Below, one piece after another: positions 53,671 through 63,049 of a stretch of DNA of 64,000 nt. Made by a program: the position numbers and the translations under genes. How positions within the stretch are numbered: the first letter of the stretch is position 1; every line of letters starts with the position of its first letter. The notes below the pieces were generated by a model. That model was not told the DNA's origin and did no database searches. It saw only the letters and a program-made list of their open reading frames with translations. Source of the DNA: Clostridium sp. (GTDB taxonomy: Bacteria; Bacillota; Clostridia; Clostridiales; Clostridiaceae); contig NZ_JAKVOI010000001.1 in the NCBI RefSeq assembly GCF_022482905.1, positions 1,923,958 through 1,987,957 of the forward strand, in the 5' to 3' direction.

Positions 53671-55527
53671 TTATTCCACCTCCAGTTTTTCAATGCCTGC
53701 AAAATTACCGCTGTCCAGAAGTTCAAAGCTGTACATTTTACCTGAATCTACAGACTCACTTGCTGCCGTTCCCTCGTAAATTGTCCTGAAGCAGAGTCCA
53801 TCACTGTCCAGTATTAATACATTTTCATCTATTGAATACCTGTACTTGTACTGTGGAATAAAATACAGGATATCCCCGTACTTTTTAATTGAAACAGCAT
53901 AGTTTGTGTTCATTTCTCTGCCGCTTATAATTGCTGATATATCTGCTGTCTTATGAATTCCGATTATCTGAGTAAGAGGATTCTGAAATTCCGTTTCTAT
54001 ATAGTTACTTGTCACCTTACTTAAATACAAACTGTTTATATTCACAAGTTTCTGACTCTCAAGACATTCTGCATGTGGGTGCTGAGCACTTAATCCACCC
54101 TGGAGATTTCTTCCGTCAATCATACACTGAAGATTGAACATCGGTATATTTATCGTACCTGTATCCACCTTTAAAAACACAGCTATATAATGCGTCCCCT
54201 GCGGAACCTGCGGTATCCCAAGAGGCATACCTACAACATTATCACCCTGCTGCAATTTCTGCCTGGGTGTAAATACAATATCTGCATTGTCCAGCTGAAT
54301 CTGAATTGTTACTGTGCACGAACTTTCCGCTGTGCAGTACATGCTGAAATTCATTGACAGATTTGTATCCGCCACTGCCGTTATCCCAAGATAAACCGGT
54401 TCAACAGGAGATGTACCTACAGTCAGCGGCACAGGATTGGCATAATAAAGCATTGAGCTGAAAGATGCGGCCACCTTATTTCCCAGTTCATCCAGGGTTG
54501 TTTTAATATTTGCCGTATCAAGCTTGTTAAATATGCTGTCCTTTGGCTGTCCCAGTTCAACTTCAGCATTCACACCTGCCAGAACATCTTTTTTTATTTT
54601 AATTACAGGTACTTTTACATCGATGTCAAAGTCTTTATGTCTTACTATAACCAGATCTCCTATGCTTACTGTCTGGAGATGTTTATAATTTTCATACTCC
54701 TTTGTCCTGCTGAGTTCAATAAAATCCACGTCAATGTTCACCCTGCTTAAGCCTGTCACCTCTGCCGCTTCCTGTGCCAGCAGCCTTAATGTAACCTCAT
54801 CTTCTGCATCCTTGAATTCCACCTTTTTTATTATGGGAAAAGGCGGATAATCGTCACTGTTCCAGTTGGGGACGCTTATATATTTTTCAGTAAGTTTTAC
54901 ACCATTTTTACCTACGGGGTAGAGTTTTGTCACAACACTTGTCGTATCTGTATTGAACTTCAGTCCCGTTATATTCTTACCCCGGGCAATGAGAACTCCT
55001 GCATCTCTTCCCATGGCTTTTAATATCCTGATATCAAAGTTGTCCCTTTTAAGTTCCCCGCAGCCCCATATATCAATTATTGAAAATATGGCTTCCACAG
55101 GATTTTTCTCCGTAACGCTTATGGAGTTTGAAGTTATAATATCACTGTCTGCAGAATATATAGTTATCAGGTCTCCTACAAGGGACTTCTGTAGAGCTGT
55201 CTTAACACTGCAGTTTTCAGCCTGCATATCTTCTATGAAGTAATACAAGAGATCATAAAATATGTGTTTTGCCCACACTTTGATGACATTTTTAACACCG
55301 CTGCTTTTTTCCGCTTTATATATCCTGAAAAGCTGCCCGTCCGCCTTGATGATATTCCACTCTGTAAGGTATTTTGCCTTTTTAGAATTTGCAGGATACT
55401 CAAGTTCTAATGAATAATCACCGTTTAATTCTTCAGTTATATAACAGCTCACAGCGTCACTTAATACTCCGAGGCCGCTGTTGTCAAAGTTCCCTTTGGC
55501 AGTCTTCTTATCATAAACACATATCAT
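53671..55527 (-). CDS. Phage tail protein (Tal-type, minor structural protein)
   Basis: A 618-residue protein with the N-terminal domain of siphovirus tail-associated proteins: VYDKKTAKGNFDNSGLGVLS, SLELEYPANSKKAKYL, and GLKFNTDTTSVVTKLYPVGK, then a gp27-like ring fold, then a C-terminal part with LGITAVADTNLSMNFSMYC. It forms the tail tip hub below the distal tail protein. ATG at 55527 overlaps the stop of the Dit gene (TGATG). Confidence 0.85.
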   Translation of the reverse strand: MICVYDKKTAKGNFDNSGLGVLSDAVSCYITEELNGDYSLELEYPANSKKAKYLTEWNIIKADGQLFRIYKAEKSSGVKNVIKVWAKHIFYDLLYYFIEDMQAENCSVKTALQKSLVGDLITIYSADSDIITSNSISVTEKNPVEAIFSIIDIWGCGELKRDNFDIRILKAMGRDAGVLIARGKNITGLKFNTDTTSVVTKLYPVGKNGVKLTEKYISVPNWNSDDYPPFPIIKKVEFKDAEDEVTLRLLAQEAAEVTGLSRVNIDVDFIELSRTKEYENYKHLQTVSIGDLVIVRHKDFDIDVKVPVIKIKKDVLAGVNAEVELGQPKDSIFNKLDTANIKTTLDELGNKVAASFSSMLYYANPVPLTVGTSPVEPVYLGITAVADTNLSMNFSMYCTAESSCTVTIQIQLDNADIVFTPRQKLQQGDNVVGMPLGIPQVPQGTHYIAVFLKVDTGTINIPMFNLQCMIDGRNLQGGLSAQHPHAECLESQKLVNINSLYLSKVTSNYIETEFQNPLTQIIGIHKTADISAIISGREMNTNYAVSIKKYGDILYFIPQYKYRYSIDENVLILDSDGLCFRTIYEGTAASESVDSGKMYSFELLDSGNFAGIEKLEVE

Positions 55528-56234
55528 CACAGCCACCGCCAGTTTGGCAGAAGTTCAGCTTTAACAACATCTCCGTTCCATTCCATTATATTTTCCCCCG
55601 GTTTCAGTTTTGGAAACTCCCCTGCCATCTTTGCATTAAGATTATTTCCTTCATCATCATAGCAGTCCTGTATAACTGAATTCATTATAACTTTTTCAGT
55701 TACATCTTTGAGGTTTATCTGCTGTCCATTTATTTTAAGAACTATATCACCAGAGCCGTGGATGCTTATTATGGGTTCGCTTTCCATAGTTCCCGGGTTC
55801 ATTACAGCCGTACCTGAATTTATTATATTCACCATGTCATTCTCCACTGCATATTTAAAAGGTCTGCAGTTAAATATTACAGGAAACTCACTGAAGTATT
55901 TATACACCTGTTTAAAGTCAATGGCATTTACTACCTGGGCAATATATTTCTTATCAGGCTGGAAGCTGAATATCAAATCACTCTCGCCTGCTGTAAAAAG
56001 CCAGGCTTTTATGTCATCAATTTTATCTGCAAGATTCTGCGTATCCTTTACTGAACACTCAACCGTTAGTGTTATATCATCATAGGTTTTTTCATCAAAC
56101 CTTAAATTAGAATTTCTTCCGGGAATATTTATCATATTTACTCTGCGTTTAGGAGAAGGAATAACTGGTCTTTGAGCTATTAAAATGCCATAATCATCAT
56201 AACTGTTCCTGCCAGCAAAGTTAAAACTAAGCAT
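55527..56234 (-). CDS. Distal tail protein (Dit)
   Basis: A 235-residue protein beginning MLSFNFAGRNSYDDYGILIA, with RPVIPSPKRRVNMINIPGRN and FDEKTYDDITLTVECSVKD, the signature of siphovirus Dit proteins that join tail tube and baseplate. The ATG at 56234, after GGGAGG, is preferred to longer readings. Located between tape measure and Tal genes as in related phages. Confidence 0.88.
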   Translation of the reverse strand: MLSFNFAGRNSYDDYGILIAQRPVIPSPKRRVNMINIPGRNSNLRFDEKTYDDITLTVECSVKDTQNLADKIDDIKAWLFTAGESDLIFSFQPDKKYIAQVVNAIDFKQVYKYFSEFPVIFNCRPFKYAVENDMVNIINSGTAVMNPGTMESEPIISIHGSGDIVLKINGQQINLKDVTEKVIMNSVIQDCYDDEGNNLNAKMAGEFPKLKPGENIMEWNGDVVKAELLPNWRWL

Positions 56235-56235
56235 T

Positions 56236-58677
56236 CTAAATTCCTCCCTTTCCCATAGAAATTTTCCTTCTGTAAAGCTCCAGTTCATAGGCCAGCTGTT
56301 CTATATCCTTTTGGGTATAATTATTAAAGTTATCTATATGCAAAATAACTCCACTTCTATTGTTTAGATTTTCATTTTCATTTAAATTATTATAGGGTAC
56401 TGCTATTTCTCCTATATTAGAGTTCACTTTCATATCTAAGGACAATCCATTTACAGCCTCAGCAACAATGTATTTGCTCTTATTTATTCCTTCTGCTAAA
56501 CCAACCATAAAATCTGGCATCCATTTTTCATAGTCGGTAAGTGGTCCTTCATCCGGAACTGAAAAGTGAAGATAGCTTCTTATTTTAGCAGCCAGAGCAC
56601 TTACCGCATCTTCTACCCTTCCTATGGCAGATCTTATGCCGTTAACAATTCCATTTACGAAATCCACTCCGTAGCTCCATGCTCTGCCCGGTAAACCTGC
56701 CAGATAACTTAGTGCGCTGTTTATGCCGCCTTCTATGGAACTTCTTACGCTTCCTATGGTGCTTTTAACTCCGTCTCTCATCTTGGTGAACATGCTTGAA
56801 CCGTAATTATAAAGTTTACCAGGAAGTTCTGAAAACCAGGACAGCACCGAATTCCAAATATTAATCACAGTTTCTTTTATACTGCTGCACAAGCCTGTCA
56901 CAGATTCTTTAAGTCTGGTCCAGGCATTTACAGCAGTATTTTTTATGGTTTCCCATATATTTGTTAAAGCCGTTTTTATATTTGTCCATATATGCTCCGT
57001 ATCAGATTTCAGCTTTGTAAAGTTTCCGGTAACTATATCAAGGATTATAAGAACCGCTCCTGAAACAACATTTTTTATAATGTCCCAGGTATTCTGAAAT
57101 ATTGTCCTGTAAAAATTCAAAGCGGGCTCCAGAAAACTCTTTATGCTGTTAAGACCGCTGATCATTGTATTTTTTAAAGTCTCCCAGGCAGCAAGTGTAA
57201 CAATTTTTACATTTTCCCAGGCACCGAATACAGACATTTTGATATTTTCAAAAACAGCAGTAAGATTGTTCCAGAGGTCAGAAGCTCCCTGTTTAATAAC
57301 ATCCCAGTGTTTATAAATTTCATAACCTGCAAGTATGGCAAGTCCTATGCCGATAACCCAGGGATTAAACACCATTCCTAATATCTTAGACATGCCGCCC
57401 AATTTTCCTGCGGCAGCTGATACCTTAGAAATGGCTGTAGATATCTCACCTACAGCTTTTATCACACTTCCAACTGCAACAAGAACCGGACCAGCTGCAG
57501 CAATTAATGCCCCTGTGATTAGTATTATCCTCTGGGAACCCTGGTCAAGTTTTCCAAATGCCTGTATCCATTCATTTAATGCAGCAATTATGGGAGTTAT
57601 TACAGGGAGTATATTCTGTCCCATTGCAGCACCAAGCTCCTTTAAACTCTCCTGAAATACTCTCATCTGGTTGGCAGTGCCTGCACCTGTACGCTCAAAA
57701 TCGCCGTGGGCGTTTTTTGTCTTGTCCAAGACATAGTTATACCTGAGCTGTACCTTTTCCGCTTCGGTCATATCCTGGGTTCTCTTCTGTATTCCCTTAG
57801 AATAGGCATACTGCTGGAGATTTGTGTCTGTCATAACTACACCCAGCATTTTCAGGCTCTCAGTCTCTCCTGTGAATATGCCGTTTAAAGCTTCCTCCGC
57901 CTGCTTTATATCTATGTTTTTAAAACTTGAGAGATCTCCGGCAAGTCCTACAAGGGACATGGACATCTTTGCAGCTTCTTCCTGGCTTAATCCCATGCTT
58001 GTTGCCATATCTCCGTAGAGAGCTGACATATCAAGTGCTGTACCCTTTGCTATGCCGTAGCTTTTTAAAGTGGTATCCGACCAGTCTTTTACCTTTTGAC
58101 TGATGCTTCCAAATGCAACCTCCACTTTGTTCATGCTCTCCGCTGTGTCTGAGGCAAGCCTTACACTTGCAGCTCCTGCGGCGGCAATAGGGGCAGTTAC
58201 TGCAAGTGAAAGTTTAGATCCCGCACCTGCCAGTCCGTCACCTATGGATTTCATTTTACTTCCTATATTCTCCAAACTTTTACTTAAAGAAGTCCATCTG
58301 CTGCTCTGTGTCTCTATTTGTTTATTGGTCTTTGAAAGTTCATTTTCCATCTGTGACAGGGTTTGTCTTGCCTTATTTAATTTTATCTCAAGGTCTTGGG
58401 TGGCTTTGCTGTCTTTACCTTTAGTTTCAGCACTTTTGGTATAGACATTTTCAAGGGTGCTTACTTTTTGCTTTTGAAGATCCAATTGCTTTGAAAGGCT
58501 TTGTGATTTCAGCTTAAGTCCCTCAAGACCTTTTCCATTTTCTCTAAGTGCCGCAGTGTTTGCCTTAAATTCACTGTCAAGCACTCTTAGATTTCTGTTG
58601 ATACTGCTTATGCCATTTTGAAACCCGCTTGAATCCAGTCCTATCTTCACAGCCAGACTTCCCAGTTCTTCAGCCAC
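56236..58677 (-). CDS. Tape measure protein
   Basis: An 813-residue protein of the TP901 type. Residues about 1-130 are a coiled coil (KLNKARQTLSQMENELSKTN); a core of DTAESMNKVEVAFGSISQKV and LYGDMATSMGLSQEEAAKMS follows; hydrophobic segments occur at about 380-410 and 440-460 (IILITGALIAAAGPVLVAVG); the C-terminal half has Trp-spaced helical repeats (AWENVKIVTLAAWETLKNTM). It fixes tail length and may help DNA entry. Confidence 0.93.
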   Translation of the reverse strand: MAEELGSLAVKIGLDSSGFQNGISSINRNLRVLDSEFKANTAALRENGKGLEGLKLKSQSLSKQLDLQKQKVSTLENVYTKSAETKGKDSKATQDLEIKLNKARQTLSQMENELSKTNKQIETQSSRWTSLSKSLENIGSKMKSIGDGLAGAGSKLSLAVTAPIAAAGAASVRLASDTAESMNKVEVAFGSISQKVKDWSDTTLKSYGIAKGTALDMSALYGDMATSMGLSQEEAAKMSMSLVGLAGDLSSFKNIDIKQAEEALNGIFTGETESLKMLGVVMTDTNLQQYAYSKGIQKRTQDMTEAEKVQLRYNYVLDKTKNAHGDFERTGAGTANQMRVFQESLKELGAAMGQNILPVITPIIAALNEWIQAFGKLDQGSQRIILITGALIAAAGPVLVAVGSVIKAVGEISTAISKVSAAAGKLGGMSKILGMVFNPWVIGIGLAILAGYEIYKHWDVIKQGASDLWNNLTAVFENIKMSVFGAWENVKIVTLAAWETLKNTMISGLNSIKSFLEPALNFYRTIFQNTWDIIKNVVSGAVLIILDIVTGNFTKLKSDTEHIWTNIKTALTNIWETIKNTAVNAWTRLKESVTGLCSSIKETVINIWNSVLSWFSELPGKLYNYGSSMFTKMRDGVKSTIGSVRSSIEGGINSALSYLAGLPGRAWSYGVDFVNGIVNGIRSAIGRVEDAVSALAAKIRSYLHFSVPDEGPLTDYEKWMPDFMVGLAEGINKSKYIVAEAVNGLSLDMKVNSNIGEIAVPYNNLNENENLNNRSGVILHIDNFNNYTQKDIEQLAYELELYRRKISMGKGGI

Positions 58678-58690
58678 TCTCTCACCTTCT

Positions 58691-59163
58691 TTACAATATA
58701 TTTAAAATGGCATCTAAATTTTGCTTATATTTCTTATTTGCCCTGTAAATTAAGATATCAAAGTAAAAAAATATATCCATTTCATCAACATCATTTAGTG
58801 TCCATCCCTGCTCTAAAAGCTTAGAATAGATCTCCTTTATAAAATCAAGCGGAGAAAGCTTTTCATCTGCTTCTCCGCCTACTTGTTTGGGAATTCATTT
58901 AATTTATTTCCCAGGTTTCCCACTATTCCGTTTATGCTGCTGTTAAGAGTTTCTATCAGTTTATCTGCATCCAGTCCGTCATAAAAATTGTCTCTGGTAA
59001 ATTTATTACCATATAGCTCCACTATAAAATCCACAAGTCCATCTAAATCTTTTGTCTTCATATTGCTAAAATCTATATTTTCGTTAATTTCAATAGCCTT
59101 TCTAAGCATTCTTGTTTTAACTTTAGGCATTACATAAGTTTTATTGTTCAATGTTATCTCCAT
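58691..59163 (-). CDS. Tail assembly chaperone gpG/gpGT with -1 frameshift
   Basis: The zero frame (59163-58879) encodes a 94-residue chaperone, MEITLNNKTYVMPKVKTRML onward, ending LNEFPNK. The heptamer CCCAAAC (minus strand, 58891-58885), in the phase C-CCA-AAC, is a perfect -1 slippery site. After slipping, translation continues QVGGEADEKLSPLDFIKEIY, then SKLLEQGWTLNDVDEMDIFF to a stop at 58691, giving the longer GT form. This mirrors lambda gpG/gpGT between major tail protein and tape measure genes; the extended form recruits the tape measure protein. RBS is a G-rich run before ATG 59163. Confidence 0.85.
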
Positions 59164-59205
59164 AGACTTTACCCCCCTATCAATGAATCTTACTTATCGG
59201 ATAAA

Positions 59206-60036
59206 TTAACCTGCAGTATATGCTAAAGTTGAACTTAATACTAATCCCGCTGATCTGCCAGCTTCCGCATCTGCCTTTACCCTTACTTGTATTTTTCCTA
59301 AATCATAAGCACTATTTCCAACATTTTGTGGATTTTCTGTTACTGCTGACCATGTTGCTCCTCCATCTGTACTGTACTCATAATCTGATGTATTATCATA
59401 TCCGCTAACATTAGTCCATCCAAAAGTATTGGCTATATCATCCTGTACTGGATTAGTCGGTGCCGCTGGTATCGTTACTTGTTTATATACACTGCCAAAC
59501 CATGCGGCTCCACCTGTAAATCCACTATCTTCATCAGCTGTATATTTCCACTTGCCATCAGTTCTTGTAACAAATGTACCTTTAATTTTAGGTGTCTGAA
59601 ATTTTGTTTTGTCTTCCTGTGATGAATGTTCTTCTTCCGGTTCACTAAATTTGCCTTTAAGAAGCCATACATATCTATACTTGGCATTAGCTTTTTTAAT
59701 TTTAAAGCCTACAGCAACATATGGTGCTGAATCTTGAACATCAGAACACATAACTTTAGTTGTTGAATCAATCGTATGTCCAAGAAGTGCCGCCTGTACT
59801 TCAAGTGGTAAATCCTGTGTTTCAATTTCTACATCTATCTCACCTAATGATGTAGCTGTTTCTACAGCTTTATTATCAGCATACAGCGTATCCGAATTGC
59901 TCTTTGGACTTATTTTTACATTTATTGCTGGTGAAATTAAAGCCGGCGTACCATAAATTGAAGCAATTTCATCTGTTAAAACTGCATAGACTAAATTTTC
60001 TACTCCTATAGGAGCACTGTTTACTATTTCTGACAT
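59206..60036 (-). CDS. Major tail protein with C-terminal Ig-like domain
   Basis: A 276-residue tail tube protein: VENLVYAVLTDEIASIYGTP, ISPKSNSDTLYADNKAVETA, GEIDVEIETQDLPLEVQAAL match phi13-type major tail proteins. Residues about 195-276 (PTNPVQDDIANTFGWTNVSG, YEYSTDGGATWSAVT) form an Ig-like decoration. Several hundred copies build the tail tube; the added domain may bind host surface glycans. Confidence 0.9.
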   Translation of the reverse strand: MSEIVNSAPIGVENLVYAVLTDEIASIYGTPALISPAINVKISPKSNSDTLYADNKAVETATSLGEIDVEIETQDLPLEVQAALLGHTIDSTTKVMCSDVQDSAPYVAVGFKIKKANAKYRYVWLLKGKFSEPEEEHSSQEDKTKFQTPKIKGTFVTRTDGKWKYTADEDSGFTGGAAWFGSVYKQVTIPAAPTNPVQDDIANTFGWTNVSGYDNTSDYEYSTDGGATWSAVTENPQNVGNSAYDLGKIQVRVKADAEAGRSAGLVLSSTLAYTAG

Positions 60037-60039
60037 AAA

Positions 60040-60372
60040 TTATTGTCCTCCTTCCATATGAATAAAGAACCTTATTATCTTGTGATATATTTTAGTATCA
60101 TCCTCAAATAAATCAGCCGCGGAAGTTCTCATAAACCCTGCGGCTTTCATAACATTTTTTACTTTTTCTACAAGCTCTGTATAATCGTTTTTGCTCCATA
60201 CATCTATCTGAATATAATATCCTATAGCTTTTTCTTCATTATCAGCATACTGCTCACCCTGTTCCAGATAATTAAAAAAAGTTATATAGGTATTTTCTTT
60301 CCCTTTATACTTTTGAAATGAAACAGGTACATTAAGAGGTTTTAAAGCTTCTACTACTAATTTGCTTATCAC
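60040..60372 (-). CDS. Phage tail terminator/minor tail protein (DUF3168-like)
   Basis: A 110-residue protein with LKPLNVPVSFQKYKGKENTY, EKAIGYYIQIDVWSKNDYTE and an amphipathic helix LVEKVKNVMKAAGF. This fits the small tail-terminator position between gp10-like and major tail protein genes in HK97-type phages. It overlaps the upstream gene by 4 bp. Confidence 0.8.
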   Translation of the reverse strand: MISKLVVEALKPLNVPVSFQKYKGKENTYITFFNYLEQGEQYADNEEKAIGYYIQIDVWSKNDYTELVEKVKNVMKAAGFMRTSAADLFEDDTKIYHKIIRFFIHMEGGQ

Positions 60373-60758
60373 TTTAATCCTTCCTTTAGAGTCTCAGCTA
60401 TAATTCTTTTTATATCATCTTTATTTTTTTCATAAGCAGGCTGCAGGAAAGGATGTGCAGCTCTTTTACTGGTTCCAAATTCAATAAATTTTCCATAAAA
60501 TATTTCTGAATTGTCTCCTTTATCCACACCTACAAGGATGTACTTTACCCCTTCCTTCTTTTTAACATTAGTTATCTTAAGACCTTTTTTAAGTTTTCCG
60601 GTTCTTACAGGAACATTTGTCTTTGCATCTTCAAGTACAGGTTCTGCCGCATTTTTTAATGCTTTATTTTCAAGCCTTCCTACATTTGAACCTATCTGCT
60701 GAAGTTTGTTTAATATTTCATCAACACCAATAAGTTCTATATTACCCACTATTCTCAA
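60369..60758 (-). CDS. HK97 gp10-family protein
   Basis: A 129-residue protein: LIGVDEILNKLQQIGSNVGR, AAEPVLEDAKTNVPVRTGKL, EFGTSKRAAHPFLQPAYEKN, the classic gp10 pattern with PVRTGKL and HPFLQPA. It is a head-tail joining component. It overlaps the neighbours by 17 and 4 bp. Confidence 0.9.
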   Translation of the reverse strand: MRIVGNIELIGVDEILNKLQQIGSNVGRLENKALKNAAEPVLEDAKTNVPVRTGKLKKGLKITNVKKKEGVKYILVGVDKGDNSEIFYGKFIEFGTSKRAAHPFLQPAYEKNKDDIKRIIAETLKEGLK

Positions 60759-61068
60759 CCTCCAAAGCTTTTATTTCTATATATTTGTTTCTATATTTAA
60801 TATTATCTATGAAAGTTATATTGTACTGCTTGTCTTCAAACAGTATTCTCATATCATCTGTTATGCCATGTAAATATCTTATAGTGAATTTAACAGTTTT
60901 CTCTGCCTGCACTGCTGCAGCTGCAAAATATTCTCTTCCCATCAAATTTGATATTGATGCCCAAACAGTTGAGTAATCCTCCCATATTTCAACTTCAAAT
61001 CCATTTTCATTTGTAGTTGCTGTAAGTTTTTGAAAGATTATTTTATGTTTCAATTTCTCAGTTCTCAT
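60742..61068 (-). CDS. Phage head closure protein
   Basis: A 108-residue protein beginning MRTEKLKHKIIFQKLTATTN with EVEIWEDYSTVWASISNLMG, REYFAAAAVQAEKTVKFTIR, the signature of the SPP1 gp16-type head closure family. It overlaps the adaptor gene upstream by 4 bp. Confidence 0.9.
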   Translation of the reverse strand: MRTEKLKHKIIFQKLTATTNENGFEVEIWEDYSTVWASISNLMGREYFAAAAVQAEKTVKFTIRYLHGITDDMRILFEDKQYNITFIDNIKYRNKYIEIKALEVENSG

Positions 61069-61637
61069 ACTGGTATCACTCTATTCATACTCAATAATGA
61101 GTTTCTTGCTTCTTCAATTTTAGTTCTTTCATCAGGCTTATAATCATCATAGAGAAGCCTCATATGAAGAATCATTGCCCATTTAACTGTTTCTGGAATA
61201 TCTGCTCCTTTATCTCCAAAACCAGCTGTAAATCTAATTCTTACAGCATTAGCAGTTTGTAATGCTATTGTTGGCCATAATTTACAGTATCCAAGTACAA
61301 TTCTATTAACAAAACTATCTGTATCAACAATATAATTACTTGAATCAAATATATACTCCTGTCCACCTGCATCATAGTACTTTACACTTTCTACACTTTG
61401 AACTGGTGAACAGTTTTTAAATGAAATACAATTATCCTCCGGGAAATAATCCCGCACCATTTCTAAAGTTTGAGTAATATACTTTCTGTTTTGAAAGTCC
61501 TCACAAAATTCTCTAGCCTGCTTGATCATGCTGAGTAAAATAATATCATCATCACTTCCGGTTACTCTTAAATGCTGTTTTGCTTCCTCCAAAGTTATGG
61601 GTTCAGCTGCTGGTGGTGTTATAATTTTTAATGCCAT
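61065..61637 (-). CDS. Head-tail connector/adaptor protein (gp6-like)
   Basis: A 190-residue protein from ATG 61637: MALKIITPPAAEPITLEEAK, QHLRVTGSDDDIILLSMIKQ, AREFCEDFQNRKYITQTLEM, YFPEDNCISF. This is the phiE125 gp8/HK97 gp6-like connector. GGGGTGATTTT precedes ATG 61637; a longer frame from 61679 is less likely. Confidence 0.88.
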   Translation of the reverse strand: MALKIITPPAAEPITLEEAKQHLRVTGSDDDIILLSMIKQAREFCEDFQNRKYITQTLEMVRDYFPEDNCISFKNCSPVQSVESVKYYDAGGQEYIFDSSNYIVDTDSFVNRIVLGYCKLWPTIALQTANAVRIRFTAGFGDKGADIPETVKWAMILHMRLLYDDYKPDERTKIEEARNSLLSMNRVIPV

Positions 61638-61697
61638 AAAATCACCCCAAAAAACAAAAGAGCCTAAATAGCTCCCCAAAATTTAATCAACTAATAT

Positions 61698-62159
61698 CTA
61701 ATTTTTTTCATCCCCAGCATATTTGTTCTCCAATATAAATTCGCCACTTGCAAAGTTTGTAGCCTGTGAACTAGCTCCAATTCTCACATTTAAACAAGTA
61801 AACCCATTATTTATATCAAGTTTAGCTGGATCAACGTGAAATATTACCTGCTTATTCTTTGCAGTATTTACTACAGTATAGCTTACTCCATCTGCTTGCC
61901 TTAATAATATATCACTTGCTGAAACATCTTCATTTGCAAGTATAGGGACATCACTTGATAAAGGCTTTGCACCTGTCCCTTCTATATCCTGTGCTTGATA
62001 TAAAGATACTTGAGTTGTATGCCCCACTGTTTGAGCTAAATTTACAACAACTGTTGCTGTAATAGAATTCTTTAAAGTTATATAATTACTTGTTATTGCA
62101 GCATTTGTCGTCCTTGGTTCAAATGCTTGTACTAATTTATATTTTTCAATTATTGCCAT
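61698..62159 (-). CDS. Probable phage head-associated structural protein
   Basis: A 153-residue beta-rich protein: MAIIEKYKLVQAFEPRTTNA, AITSNYITLKNSITATVVVN, LAQTVGHTTQVSLYQAQDIE. It lies between capsid and connector genes, where decoration or head-fibre proteins are encoded. RBS GAGGGAGGTTA. Family not named. Confidence 0.65.
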   Translation of the reverse strand: MAIIEKYKLVQAFEPRTTNAAITSNYITLKNSITATVVVNLAQTVGHTTQVSLYQAQDIEGTGAKPLSSDVPILANEDVSASDILLRQADGVSYTVVNTAKNKQVIFHVDPAKLDINNGFTCLNVRIGASSQATNFASGEFILENKYAGDEKN

Positions 62160-62242
62160 ATTGTAATAACCTCCCTCAATTATACATTATTAATATTTTG
62201 AACATAAAAAACTAGCTTAATATTCAATATACTAAGCTAGTT

Positions 62243-62806
62243 TCACTTTAGAATTTTCCTACTCCATTTAGGCATATTTTTACTTTTCCATTTAATAGCC
62301 CCATTAATCAAATAGGCTATTTCCTCAATTTGTTTTGTATTATCATATATATTTGTTTCATCACAGACAAGCATCAATATCTTTAAATTTTCTAATGATT
62401 CATAATATCTTCTTTCCACAGTCTCTTCTGAAATTCCATGCCCACCTTCTAAAACTCTAATTCTAACTCTTTCTTTAGCAACTTCAGGACTATCTACTCC
62501 AATAAAATTCATAACTACATAAAATCCCTTTTCTTTTGCTTTTCTTATATTTCTAACAATACTTTTACCTGAAAGAGTAGTTTCTTGGTTAAATGATATA
62601 TTATTTTTAATATAATAATTTATAAGTTTTACAGCCTCTCTTGCACACTTAATTTGAAGATTGCTATCTTTCCATGAACCTATTCTTGCTACCATCTCAT
62701 CTGTATTTATCCTTTTTTCATTTTTATTTCTTTCATAATAAATGGATTTATATATTGATGTCTTTCCAGCACCATTAACACCAGCAAATATGGTATACGT
62801 AGCCAT
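62243..62806 (-). CDS. Zeta toxin-like P-loop kinase
   Basis: A 187-residue ATPase with Walker A TIFAGVNGAGKTSIYKSIYY, INTDEMVARIG (Asp after the P-loop), NQETTLSGKSIVRNIRKAKE and GFYVVMNFIGVDSPEVAKER, the layout of zeta-type kinases that phosphorylate UDP-activated sugars. The C-terminal IYDNTKQIEEIAYLING is also typical. It lies 2 bp after a 56-residue gene, forming a toxin-antitoxin-like pair between the capsid gene and a structural gene. Confidence 0.82.
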   Translation of the reverse strand: MATYTIFAGVNGAGKTSIYKSIYYERNKNEKRINTDEMVARIGSWKDSNLQIKCAREAVKLINYYIKNNISFNQETTLSGKSIVRNIRKAKEKGFYVVMNFIGVDSPEVAKERVRIRVLEGGHGISEETVERRYYESLENLKILMLVCDETNIYDNTKQIEEIAYLINGAIKWKSKNMPKWSRKILK

Positions 62807-62808
62807 CT

Positions 62809-62979
62809 CTATTTACCTATTATCCTTTTTTGTTCTTTTTGCAGCACCATATTTGATAGATTCATATAAAAATCTTGTTCTTCTTTTGTTTTTGCCTTTT
62901 TAAATAGTTCTTTTAAATCCCAATATGAATATTTTAGGAATTGTTCATATAAGTTATTTTGTTGATTTATTTTCTCCAT
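62809..62979 (-). CDS. Small protein paired with the zeta-like kinase (putative antitoxin)
   Basis: A 56-residue frame from ATG 62979, with AGGAATTAT upstream: MEKINQQNNLYEQFLKYSYW, DLKELFKKAKTKEEQDFYMN and LSNMVLQKEQKRIIGK. It is charged and helical, like many short antitoxins, and stops 2 bp before the kinase start. Family not recognised; role inferred from size, content and position. Confidence 0.65.
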   Translation of the reverse strand: MEKINQQNNLYEQFLKYSYWDLKELFKKAKTKEEQDFYMNLSNMVLQKEQKRIIGK

Positions 62980-63049
62980 AATAATTCCTCCAACAAATAA
63001 TATTTTTTATTATATTATAGCCTAATACATCACTTATATAAACAATTTT

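Noticed and set aside
57335-58444. Plus-strand frames opposite the tape measure gene
   Set aside because: They are antisense shadows of a well-supported tape measure protein.
59475-59687. 70-codon minus-strand frame inside the major tail protein gene
   Set aside because: Out-of-frame shadow of the tail protein.
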